NCBI GenBank assembly: GCA_003166055.1
Contig: PMWR01000238.1
Location: forward strand, 1,506-7,214
DNA from: Acidobacteriaceae bacterium
GTDB lineage: Bacteria; Acidobacteriota; Terriglobia; Terriglobales; Acidobacteriaceae
Length of the DNA: 5,709 bases
Direction of reading: 5' to 3'
Part shown: piece by piece, positions 1 through 5,254 of the stretch
Layout: the number at the start of each line of letters is the position of its first letter
How positions within the stretch are numbered: position 1 is the first letter of the stretch
Translations under genes and position numbers: made by a program
Notes under the pieces: model-generated
Database searches by the model: none
What the model was told of the DNA's origin: nothing
What the model saw: only the letters and a program-made list of their open reading frames with translations

Positions 1-23
1 AGGGAACAGAGAGCAGGGAACAG
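1..23. repeat. Short direct repeat AGGGAACAG, two copies
   Basis: The 9-base word AGGGAACAG occurs at 1-9 and again at 15-23, a 14-base period, just upstream of the first gene. It may be the end of a longer low-complexity tract that begins outside the window. No function can be assigned. Confidence 0.5.
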
Positions 24-62
24 CAACCTGCTGGTAGTGACTGCTGAACGATCGACGGAGAA

Positions 63-425
63 ATGGGCGTGACGAGAGATGAAGCATCGAGCTTCGCGGA
101 TGAATGGGTTGCCGCATGGAATGCGCATGATCTGGAACTGATCCTGGCGCACTATGCGGATGAGGTTGAACTGACGTCGCCGGTTGCGGCCAGACTTTTG
201 GGGGCTGCGGATGGGAAGGTGACTGGAAAGGCGGCCCTGAGAGCGTACTTTGAGCGTGGGCTTGAGGCTTATCCGGAACTCCATTTTCGACTTGAAGAAG
301 TGTTTGTTGGATTGAGCAGCGTGGTGCTGGTATACGCCAATCAAAACGGGACGCACACGGCGGAGTATATGGAGTTGTCCGCAGACGGGAAAGTGGTCAG
401 GGTTGTGGCGAATTACGGTTCGTAG
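63..425 (+). CDS. SnoaL-like / NTF2-like superfamily small protein
   Basis: This is a complete 120-residue protein of the SnoaL/NTF2-like alpha+beta barrel type. The N-terminal helix carries the typical pattern F-A-D-E-W-V-A-A-W-N-A-H-D (residues 11-23), followed by a Y-A-D-E-V-E-L strand (31-37). Further on come a G-K-A-A-L-R-A-Y-F helix and the closing beta strands, including V-V-L-V-Y and the final K-V-V-R-V-V-A-N-Y. The length matches single-domain family members. Such proteins are soluble and may be enzymes (cyclases, isomerases) or simple ligand binders; nothing here picks a substrate. The start is slightly uncertain: GGAG at 57-60 is only 2 bases from the ATG at 63 but 8 bases from an in-frame GTG at 69, so residue 3 could be the true start. 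The gene converges on the RDD gene with about 32 bases between them and no visible terminator. Confidence 0.85.
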   Translation: MGVTRDEASSFADEWVAAWNAHDLELILAHYADEVELTSPVAARLLGAADGKVTGKAALRAYFERGLEAYPELHFRLEEVFVGLSSVVLVYANQNGTHTAEYMELSADGKVVRVVANYGS

Positions 426-457
426 ATTATGTTAGGGCTTAGCGGAGTTAGGTGTTC

Positions 458-961
458 CTAATCGTGCCTGGGCTTTCTGACGTCGATCACGATAGTTTCG
501 GCGAGGCGGTCTTGCGCGCACATCCGGTTGGGATCCCAGAAGAACTGGAGGAGTCCGATACCGCCCTCAAGGACTGCGGCGCCATAGCCAAGTCCTCGCT
601 CGATGGATTGCCAGAGGCCCATGCGCTCGCTGGTGAGAGAGACTATGCGGGTGCGGGCGACCCATTTGCCGGGCGTCTGGCCGTTGCCGAAATAGTTGGC
701 CAATCCCCAGTAGAGAATCATCGCAATGATGTTTCCTGCTTCATGAAAATCCCAGACGATGCGGATTTCTGTCTCATGGAGGATGAATTTGCGCCAGGCG
801 AATTCAAAGGGAAACCAGAGGGCGACGGCGATCACGAGGTCAACGAAGTAGCCAAGGACACGCTGGCCGAATGTGGCAAGCAGCAGTCCATCGAGACTGA
901 CTACATGCGGACTCTGGTGCGCGCGAAACCGGCGTCTTGCACGTTTCAGCTTCTGGGTCAT
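458..961 (-). CDS. RDD family membrane protein
   Basis: This 167-residue integral membrane protein matches the RDD family. After a basic N-terminal tail (residues 1-14, rich in K and R), the first membrane helix opens with G-Q-R-V-L-G-Y-F-V-D-L (32-42), the family's Arg...Asp signature. A second helix spans about 77-92 and is followed by the conserved G-Q-T-P-G-K turn (94-99). A third hydrophobic stretch covers about 124-141. The end carries the family-like D-P-N-R-M-C-A-Q-D-R-L-A-E-T-I-V-I segment (143-159). Family members are inner-membrane proteins; a few have been linked to ion transport, most are uncharacterised. It lies 29 bases downstream of the RNase H gene on the same strand, so the two are probably co-transcribed. 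No clear Shine-Dalgarno sequence precedes the ATG. A plus-strand reading frame over the same bases (452-1048) is judged a shadow. Confidence 0.85.
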   Translation of the reverse strand: MTQKLKRARRRFRAHQSPHVVSLDGLLLATFGQRVLGYFVDLVIAVALWFPFEFAWRKFILHETEIRIVWDFHEAGNIIAMILYWGLANYFGNGQTPGKWVARTRIVSLTSERMGLWQSIERGLGYGAAVLEGGIGLLQFFWDPNRMCAQDRLAETIVIDVRKPRHD

Positions 962-973
962 GGAAGAGAGTTT

Positions 974-991
974 ACATCGATTGATCGATGT
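974..991. other. Perfect inverted repeat between the RNase H and RDD genes
   Basis: ACATCGAT (974-981) and ATCGATGT (984-991) are perfect 8-base arms separated by TG. The repeat touches the RNase H stop codon (991-993) and lies 12 bases before the RDD start codon. No T-tract follows in the direction of transcription, so it is not a convincing terminator. It could be an operator or an mRNA structure affecting RDD translation. The 2-base spacer favours a duplex protein-binding site over an RNA hairpin. Confidence 0.5.
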
Positions 992-1641
992 TACTCGCGG
1001 ATGATTTTTACGAAGATGCCGTCGGGGAGATCGCCTTCCAGCAGGTGAACTACGCCGCCTTTGACGTAGCCTTCGAGGACCTGACGGGCGGGTTTGGCGG
1101 GCGGGGTGGCTGGGCCAGTGGTCGAAAGCTTTCCGTAGGGCCGTGCGGCTTGCTGACTTGCCGATCCGCTGGCTTGCTGACCTGCTGTTTTTCCCATTCC
1201 CTTGTCCATGGCTTCGTTGGCCAGGCGGTCGGCTGTCTTGTTGCCGCCGCGAAGGGTGTGGGTCATCTCGAAGCGTTCAAAACCGCGGGCGATCTTGCGC
1301 GCTTCATCATAAAGAGGGCGCAGGATGGGGCTGGCAACCTTGTACTTGCCCTGCATCTGCTTGACCATCAGTTCGGAGTCGGAGACTACGCGGAGGCGCT
1401 GGACGCGGTTGTGGGCGGCCCACTTGAGCACGCCTAGAAGGCCACGATATTCGGCAAAATTGTTGGTCTGGATGCCGAGAAACTCGCTCAATTCAGCGAC
1501 TACGCGGCCTTTGCCGTCCTCAATAACGGCACCGTAGCCGGAGGGGCCGGGGTTGCCGCGAGAGCCTCCATCACAATGGGCGGTGAACCACTGGCTGGCT
1601 TCAGCGGAGGCGTCGGGAGTGGCGAAGAGGTTTCCGGTCAT
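991..1641 (-). CDS. Ribonuclease HI family protein with C-terminal linker and small beta tail
   Basis: This 216-residue protein has an RNase H fold in residues 17-146, which would cleave RNA in RNA:DNA hybrids in the cytoplasm. All four expected acidic metal ligands are visible: D24 in H-C-D-G-G-S-R-G-N-P-G-P, E64 in N-N-F-A-E-Y-R-G, D88 in V-V-S-D-S-E-L, and D138 in R-G-G-N-K-T-A-D-R-L-A-N. The catalytic core therefore looks intact. A Q/S/A/P-rich linker (about 149-187) follows, then a short conserved-looking tail (188-216) with the pattern G-Y-V-x-G-G-V-V-x-L ... L-P-D-G-I-F-V-K-I. This resembles the compact beta units of DUF104/AbrB-like antitoxin families. No basic hybrid-binding domain is seen. 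The gene is first in a likely two-gene unit with the RDD gene. Upstream bases lack a Shine-Dalgarno sequence (see the possible -10 at 1650-1655). The plus-strand frame at 988-1437 is judged a shadow. Confidence 0.9.
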   Translation of the reverse strand: MTGNLFATPDASAEASQWFTAHCDGGSRGNPGPSGYGAVIEDGKGRVVAELSEFLGIQTNNFAEYRGLLGVLKWAAHNRVQRLRVVSDSELMVKQMQGKYKVASPILRPLYDEARKIARGFERFEMTHTLRGGNKTADRLANEAMDKGMGKTAGQQASGSASQQAARPYGKLSTTGPATPPAKPARQVLEGYVKGGVVHLLEGDLPDGIFVKIIRE

Positions 1642-1649
1642 CGATTTTT

Positions 1650-1655
1650 AGTGTA
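1650..1655 (-). promoter_or_regulatory. Possible -10 element for the RNase H gene
   Basis: On the minus strand the hexamer TACACT (4 of 6 matches to TATAAT) lies 8 bases before the RNase H ATG, and the intervening AAAAATCG holds no ribosome-binding site. If this is the -10 box, transcription would begin at or next to the start codon, giving a leaderless mRNA. No convincing -35 box is seen; its expected position falls inside the GC-rich repeat. Confidence 0.25.
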
Positions 1656-1658
1656 CTG

Positions 1659-1860
1659 CCACCTGGGGTGGGGCGCCCGCTCGCGGGAGGCTCGCATGGG
1701 GTTCATTCCTTCCCCGGTCCCCAAGGGCGAGCGACCGGGGGCACCCGGCGCGAGTTGGTTGTGGGCCTTTCGCCAGAAAAAGGGCGCAAGGTACGTTCAC
1801 CGCGTCCCTCCAGGACGCGACTTCTGCTTGGGGTGCTTTCCCCGGGTTTCACCCGGGGCT
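1659..1860. repeat. Hairpin-rich dispersed repeat, copy A
   Basis: This non-coding element matches 5507-5667 along most of its length. Both begin with a CCACCTG(G/C)GGTGGGGCG segment, share GCTCGCGGGAG, share a core around AAGGTACGTTCACCGCGTCC (1788-1807), and end with CACCCGGGGCT. Copy A contains CCCGC/GCGGG (1676-1680/1683-1687), CCCCGGTC/GACCGGGG (1712-1719/1733-1740), CGCGTCC/GGACGCG (1801-1807/1813-1819) and CCCCGGGT/ACCCGGGG (1840-1847/1851-1858). The 1712-1740 hairpin lies in a block of about 54 bases missing from copy B. Single-base indels between the copies rule out a shared reading frame, so frames crossing here (for example 1576-2007 and 1668-1931) are judged spurious. It sits between the divergent RNase H and sigma factor genes. 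Confidence 0.85.
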
Positions 1861-1871
1861 ATTTTCCTGCA

Positions 1872-1884
1872 GTCCCTCCGGGAC
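1872..1884. other. Small hairpin downstream of repeat copy A
   Basis: GTCCC (1872-1876) and GGGAC (1880-1884) form a 5-base stem with a TCC loop. The following bases CCGCCTGCGGTGGACGG (from 1888) resemble the opening segment of the dispersed repeat, so this may be the start of a second, truncated unit placed in tandem. Confidence 0.4.
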
Positions 1885-1913
1885 GGCCGCCTGCGGTGGA
1901 CGGGGCCCGACAG

Positions 1914-1947
1914 ATGTTCAATAGAGGCTGAACAAATGTTCAATAGA
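1914..1947. promoter_or_regulatory. Operator-like block: direct repeat plus GAAC-N4-GTTC palindrome
   Basis: The word ATGTTCAATAGA occurs at 1914-1925 and 1936-1947, exactly 22 bases apart, about two helical turns. Between them lies TGAACA (1929-1934), so the block reads TGTTCA, TGAACA, TGTTCA. The last two make the palindrome TGAACAAATGTTCA (1929-1942), whose core GAAC-AAAT-GTTC (1930-1941) fits the LexA/DinR box pattern known from Gram-positive bacteria. It lies about 86 bases before the proposed sigma factor start. The arrangement is seen directly; binding by LexA or any other regulator is inference, because the LexA motif used in this organism is unknown. Confidence 0.5.
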
Positions 1948-2013
1948 TGCGCGGGAATGCTCACTAATGCGCGCTTATCGCGTCTGTTCGAATGCGGACA
2001 TCTTTAATCTCCC

Positions 2014-2023
2014 GGAGCAGGGG
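2014..2023 (+). promoter_or_regulatory. Ribosome-binding site that favours the sigma factor start at 2028
   Basis: The purine-rich GGAGCAGGGG precedes the ATG at 2028, with AGGGG ending 4 bases before it and GGAG 10 bases before it. The upstream in-frame ATG at 1992 has no comparable sequence, so 2028 is preferred. Confidence 0.6.
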
Positions 2024-2027
2024 TTCG

Positions 2028-2831
2028 ATGGCAACGGAAGCGGTGAGTTATCCGATTTGGCCGGTTGCAGGAGCGGCTGCTTTGGTGTGGCCAGCCGTGG
2101 GGCAGGTACAATCTACCCCAGGTATGAGTGCAACGGCCGCAACAGACGGGACGGGACCGAACGGCAGAGGCCGCGACGGGGCTGGCGGGAACGAGCCTGG
2201 CCCGAGCGGATTGAGCTCTAGAGGATTGACGCGGGCGGAAGAGCAGGCCCAGGCGCGCGCGCCGGAGATGGAACTGATCCGCGAGGCGCAGTCGGGCTCG
2301 CGGGCGGCCTTCGATGCGCTGGTGCGGCAGTATGAGCATCAGGTTCTGCGACTGGCGCTGCACCTGACGGGCAGCGAGCACGACGCTGAGGATATTTATC
2401 AGGAAGCGTTTTTGAAAGCTTACCGGTATATCGGGAACTTCCGCTTCGAGTGCTCGTTTTATACATGGATTTACCGGATTGTGACCAACCTTTGCCTGGA
2501 CCAGCTGCGGCGAAAGAAGACGCGGCGGGAAGACCACGCGGTGATTGTGGACCACTCCGGAGACGAGATCGATTTGCTGGCTTCGGTTTCCGACGACCGG
2601 TCGTTTTCGAACCCGTCAAAGGAGTTGGACCGGAAGGTGCTGGGGCAGCAAATTCAGGCGGCTCTGGTCAAGCTGACGCCGCGTGAACGGATGGTTTTTG
2701 AACTGAAGCACTACCAGGGTCTCCGGCTGCGCACGATCGGAGAGATGCTGAACACGACGGAAGAGACCGCCAAGAATACGCTCTTCCGGGCGACCAAGAA
2801 GTTGCGAGCACAGTTGGCGGAGTTGCGGTAG
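2028..2831 (+). CDS. ECF-type sigma-70 family RNA polymerase sigma factor
   Basis: This 267-residue protein (279 if started at 1992) directs RNA polymerase to a specific promoter set. Sigma region 2 spans about residues 95-166. It includes the D-A-E-D-I-Y-Q-E-A-F core-binding motif (119-128) and the F-Y-T-W-I-Y-R-I-V-T-N-L-C-L-D-Q-L-R-R segment (144-162) used for promoter melting and -10 recognition. After a linker of about 40 residues, region 4 (about 204-263) shows L-T-P-R-E-R-M-V-F and a helix-turn-helix around L-R-L-R-T-I-G-E-M-L-N. Sigma-1.1 and region 3 are absent, as in the ECF group. The first 80 residues are an unusual extension, hydrophobic then Gly/Pro/Arg-rich; a later start (ATG 2124 or 2268) cannot be excluded. 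The gene is followed after 79 bases by a zinc-finger anti-sigma factor, the usual partner arrangement, so activity is probably controlled by sequestration. Confidence 0.92.
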   Translation: MATEAVSYPIWPVAGAAALVWPAVGQVQSTPGMSATAATDGTGPNGRGRDGAGGNEPGPSGLSSRGLTRAEEQAQARAPEMELIREAQSGSRAAFDALVRQYEHQVLRLALHLTGSEHDAEDIYQEAFLKAYRYIGNFRFECSFYTWIYRIVTNLCLDQLRRKKTRREDHAVIVDHSGDEIDLLASVSDDRSFSNPSKELDRKVLGQQIQAALVKLTPRERMVFELKHYQGLRLRTIGEMLNTTEETAKNTLFRATKKLRAQLAELR

Positions 2832-2844
2832 GTTTTCCCCGGCA

Positions 2845-2859
2845 ATCCCGAAACGGGAT
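2845..2859 (+). other. Short hairpin between the sigma and anti-sigma genes
   Basis: ATCCCG (2845-2850) and CGGGAT (2854-2859) form a 6-base stem with an AAA loop, 14 bases after the sigma factor stop codon. No T-tract follows, so full termination is unlikely. It might stabilise the upstream message or lower read-through into the anti-sigma gene. Confidence 0.4.
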
Positions 2860-2896
2860 GCGGATAGTGGGGACTTGGAGCAGGGCATTTGAGGCT

Positions 2897-2903
2897 GGAG
2901 GGA
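2897..2903 (+). promoter_or_regulatory. Ribosome-binding site that sets the anti-sigma start at 2911
   Basis: GGAGGGA lies 7 bases before the ATG at 2911 but only 1 base before the in-frame GTG at 2905. The ATG is therefore the better start, and it also gives the family-typical N-terminus M-N-C-E. Confidence 0.7.
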
Positions 2904-2910
2904 CGTGGCG

Positions 2911-3903
2911 ATGAATTGCGAACTTGCACATGAGCGAATTGTGACGGCGGCGTACGGCGAATTGGCCGACGAGCAGACGCATGAGCTGGACCGGCACCTG
3001 GCGGGCTGTCCCGAATGCCGGAAAGAGCGGGAGCAGTTGCGGGCGCTGAGGGTGCTGGCAGACGCATACCCGGTATTGGAACCGACAGCGAACCTGGTGG
3101 CGCGTTCCCGGATGCGGCTGGAAGAGGCGCTGGACGCGATTCCGCCGAAGCGCTGGTTTGAACGCCTGGGCCAGCAAATGATGAACAACTTTGCCAGAAT
3201 GCAGGCAGCGCCGGTGGCCGCTTGCCTGTTGCTGGTTGTGGGCGCAGGGGCGGGAAGCCTGGCCGGCTACGAGGCTGCGCAGAACCGGGCGGCGCACACC
3301 GTGCAGACAGGCGCCGCGGCCGCGGCGAACGTGTCTGCTTTGAATGGGGCGGGTAGAACGCAGAGAGCGCCGGCGGAGATCGCCAACATATCGAGCATTG
3401 TGCGGCAACCGAACAGCGACCTGGTGGAAGTGAGCTACAACCAGGTGGTGCCGCAGCGGATGGAGGGATCGCTGGAGGACCCTGCGATCAGGCAATTGCT
3501 GATGCTGGCGAGCGAGAACTCGGCTTCGGCCGGGGTGCGGGACGACTCGGTGGGCCTGATGGCAGCCGAGTGCCGCGCCGGGCGCGGTTGCCAGGCGGCG
3601 GGCATTCGCGATGCCCTGATGGTGGCGCTGCGCTACGACAAGAACGAGGGCGTGCGCGAGAAGGCGCTCAAGGGATTGGAACCATATGTGGCCCAGGATG
3701 TGCGGGTGCGGGACGCAGTGCTGGAAGCGCTGTTGAACGATAACGATCCCCGGATACGCACGGAGGCTATCAATATTCTGGAGCCGGTTGAAGCGGATAC
3801 GAGCGTGCAGCAGGTGCTGCACACGGTTGCCAATTCAGACCAGAGCCCCCAGATCCGGACCGTTTCGAGACAGGTATTGAGACGGGTGCCGGAGATTCAG
3901 TAA
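2911..3903 (+). CDS. Membrane-anchored zinc-finger (zf-HC2) anti-sigma factor with HEAT-like repeat domain
   Basis: This 330-residue protein should bind and restrain the sigma factor encoded just upstream. The N-terminal cytoplasmic part holds a zf-HC2/ZAS-type zinc site: C3, then H29-x3-C33-x2-C36 in H-L-A-G-C-P-E-C-R. One membrane helix spans about 99-120 (A-A-P-V-A-A-C-L-L-L-V-V-G-A-G-A-G). An Ala-rich linker (127-160) follows. The C-terminal part, predicted extracytoplasmic, contains HEAT-like helical repeats at about 188-217, 232-260, 266-293 and 299-325, seen in the recurring R-D-A-x-x-x-A-L ... D-x-x-x-x-V/I-R-x-x-A-x-x-x-L-E-P pattern. C221 and C227 lie in a loop between the first two repeats and could form a disulfide outside the cytoplasm. 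HEAT arrays usually bind proteins, so this part may sense or recruit a partner, perhaps the PDZ protein encoded next. No protease cleavage site can be identified by eye. Confidence 0.85.
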   Translation: MNCELAHERIVTAAYGELADEQTHELDRHLAGCPECRKEREQLRALRVLADAYPVLEPTANLVARSRMRLEEALDAIPPKRWFERLGQQMMNNFARMQAAPVAACLLLVVGAGAGSLAGYEAAQNRAAHTVQTGAAAAANVSALNGAGRTQRAPAEIANISSIVRQPNSDLVEVSYNQVVPQRMEGSLEDPAIRQLLMLASENSASAGVRDDSVGLMAAECRAGRGCQAAGIRDALMVALRYDKNEGVREKALKGLEPYVAQDVRVRDAVLEALLNDNDPRIRTEAINILEPVEADTSVQQVLHTVANSDQSPQIRTVSRQVLRRVPEIQ

Positions 3904-3998
3904 ACCTGCTTAACGATCCAGTAACCGCGCCGTCTTAGTCAAGAGAGCGCGGGCTGGAAAGCCGGACTTGAAAACAAGGAACCGCGGGAGAAGAAACC

Positions 3999-5198
3999 AT
4001 GAAGCACCTTTTGAGGCCGTATCGCAGTGTTGGGATTGTCGCGACGATGGGGGTGGGAGTCTGGCTGGCGATGACGCCGCCGGGCGCCTTGGCGCAGATG
4101 GCTGGGATGGTGGAAATCATGCAGGAACCCAATCCGATGCTTCTACATTCATCCAGCTCGCAGGGGTACCTGGGGGTGGATTTTGTGGATGTGGACCAGG
4201 AGAAGGCGCAGGCGCTGAAGCTGAAGGAGGTTCGTGGGGCGGTTATCACGCTCATCGACCACGACGCGCCCGCGGGACAGGCCGGCATACGGGTCAACGA
4301 CGTGGTGATCCAGCTGAACGGGCAGAACGTGGAGGGGGCGGAGCAACTGAAGCGGATGCTCAGGGAGATTCCACCGGGGCACAAGGTGAGCATCGAGATC
4401 AACCGGGACGGCAATGTGCAGACGATGGCTGTGGAGTTGGTTGACCACCGCGTGCTGGGGCACGATATCTGGAAGAAGATTGGCCACAGCGGAGACGATG
4501 CGTCGCCGTCGACGCTGGGGATGCTGACGGGGACGGGCGATGCGTCGGCGCCGAGCGTGTTCAAGATGCCGCTGTTTGGGAGCACGCTGAATGTGGGCGC
4601 GCTGGTGGAGCCGCTGACCGGGCAGATGGCCGAGTACCTGGGCGTGCCGAACGGGCTGATGGTGAAGCAGGTGGCGCGGAAGAGCGAGGCTGCGGCGGCG
4701 GGCCTGAAGGCGTTCGACGTGATTTTGAAGGTGGGAACAGAATCCATTTCCACCTCGGCGGACTGGGAGCGGGCGCTGCACGCCAATACGGGCAAGCCGG
4801 TTCAGGTGACGATTTTGCGGGACAGGAAGCAGCAGACGCTGACGATGCAGGTGGATTCGAAGCGCAAGACGGGGTTGCTGGAGATGGAGGACGTCTTTGG
4901 CTCCGGCGAATGCCCGCTGATGGCGGAGATTGACCCGGAGCTGGAGGGCGATGCGCTGGCGGCGGCTGAGATGCTGCGCAAGCAGGCTGAGGCGCTGCGG
5001 GACAAGATCAAGATTGAAGATTTTACGGTGGATCAGAAGCAGTTGGATGAGCTGAAGAAGCAGATGGGCGAGCTGGGCAAGAATATGAAGATTGAGGACT
5101 TCAAGGTCGATCCGAAACAGATGGAGAAACTGAAGAAGCAGATGGAGGAGTTCCGCAAGAGCTTCAAAATGGAAGACTTGCAGGTTGCTCCGTATTGA
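3999..5198 (+). CDS. Secreted tandem-PDZ protein with C-terminal 26-residue repeats
   Basis: This 399-residue protein begins with a signal peptide: a basic start, a hydrophobic stretch at about 11-25, and a likely cleavage after A-L-A (32/33). PDZ 1 covers about 55-148, with Y-L-G-V-D-F (57-62), the D-A-P-A-G-Q-A-G-I core (89-97), and D-V-V-I-Q-L-N-G. PDZ 2 covers about 197-288, with the S-E-A-A-A-A-G-L core (229-236) and D-V-I-L-K-V-G. PDZ pairs of this kind occur in HtrA/DegP-like proteases, but no trypsin-like domain or G-N-S-G-G motif is present, so this is a binding protein without visible catalysis. Residues 338-399 hold an exact 26-residue period: K-I-E-D-F at 338 and 364, K-M-E-D-L at 390, with K-K-Q-M in the full units; this part is highly charged and probably helical. 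GGGAG precedes the ATG. The gene lies 95 bases after the anti-sigma gene and is followed by a terminator. A partner or sensor role in the sigma pathway is inferred from context. Confidence 0.85.
   Translation: MKHLLRPYRSVGIVATMGVGVWLAMTPPGALAQMAGMVEIMQEPNPMLLHSSSSQGYLGVDFVDVDQEKAQALKLKEVRGAVITLIDHDAPAGQAGIRVNDVVIQLNGQNVEGAEQLKRMLREIPPGHKVSIEINRDGNVQTMAVELVDHRVLGHDIWKKIGHSGDDASPSTLGMLTGTGDASAPSVFKMPLFGSTLNVGALVEPLTGQMAEYLGVPNGLMVKQVARKSEAAAAGLKAFDVILKVGTESISTSADWERALHANTGKPVQVTILRDRKQQTLTMQVDSKRKTGLLEMEDVFGSGECPLMAEIDPELEGDALAAAEMLRKQAEALRDKIKIEDFTVDQKQLDELKKQMGELGKNMKIEDFKVDPKQMEKLKKQMEEFRKSFKMEDLQVAPY
5010..5195 (+). repeat. 78-base in-frame repeat inside the PDZ gene
   Basis: Two full 78-base units (5010-5087 and 5088-5165) and a partial third (5166-5195) encode the 26-residue repeats K-I-E-D-F-x-V-D-x-K-Q-x-x-x-L-K-K-Q-M. 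The units differ in sequence at the base level, so this is an old duplication kept for the protein. Confidence 0.75.
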
Positions 5199-5220
5199 CG
5201 TTTGGATCGGTCAGGAGTGA

Positions 5221-5254
5221 CAAGGGTGCCCGAGCGGGCGCCCTTGCTGTTTTT
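5221..5254 (+). terminator. Rho-independent terminator after the PDZ gene
   Basis: CAAGGGTGCCC (5221-5231) pairs with GGGCGCCCTTG (5236-5246) around a GAGC loop, an 11-base stem with one G-T pair. It is followed by CTG and a run of five T (5250-5254). It starts 22 bases after the PDZ stop codon and marks the likely end of the sigma/anti-sigma/PDZ transcription unit. Confidence 0.9.

Noticed and set aside
452..1048. Plus-strand 198-residue reading frame overlapping the RDD gene
   Set aside because: The opposite strand encodes a clear RDD-family protein with membrane helices and signature residues; the plus-strand translation has no recognisable domain and also overlaps the RNase H gene end.
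1676..1858. CRISPR array or tRNA/rRNA in the repeat region
   Set aside because: The inverted repeats are different from one another and irregularly spaced, with no regular spacers, and no cloverleaf or rRNA sequence is recognisable.
1576..2007. Plus-strand frames of 143 and 87 residues over the intergenic region
   Set aside because: They run through the hairpin repeat, whose other copy differs by single-base indels, so no frame is preserved; one also starts inside the RNase H gene on the other strand.
2668..3822. Minus-strand 384-residue open frame across the sigma and anti-sigma genes
   Set aside because: It is a high-GC shadow frame rich in His/Arg/Gln/Leu with no domain, lying opposite two genes with clear motifs and ribosome-binding sites.
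3935..4795. Minus-strand 286-residue frame (and the 4149-4781 frame) opposite the PDZ gene
   Set aside because: The translations are Ser/Pro/Cys-rich or His/Arg-rich without domains, while the plus strand encodes a signal peptide and two PDZ domains.
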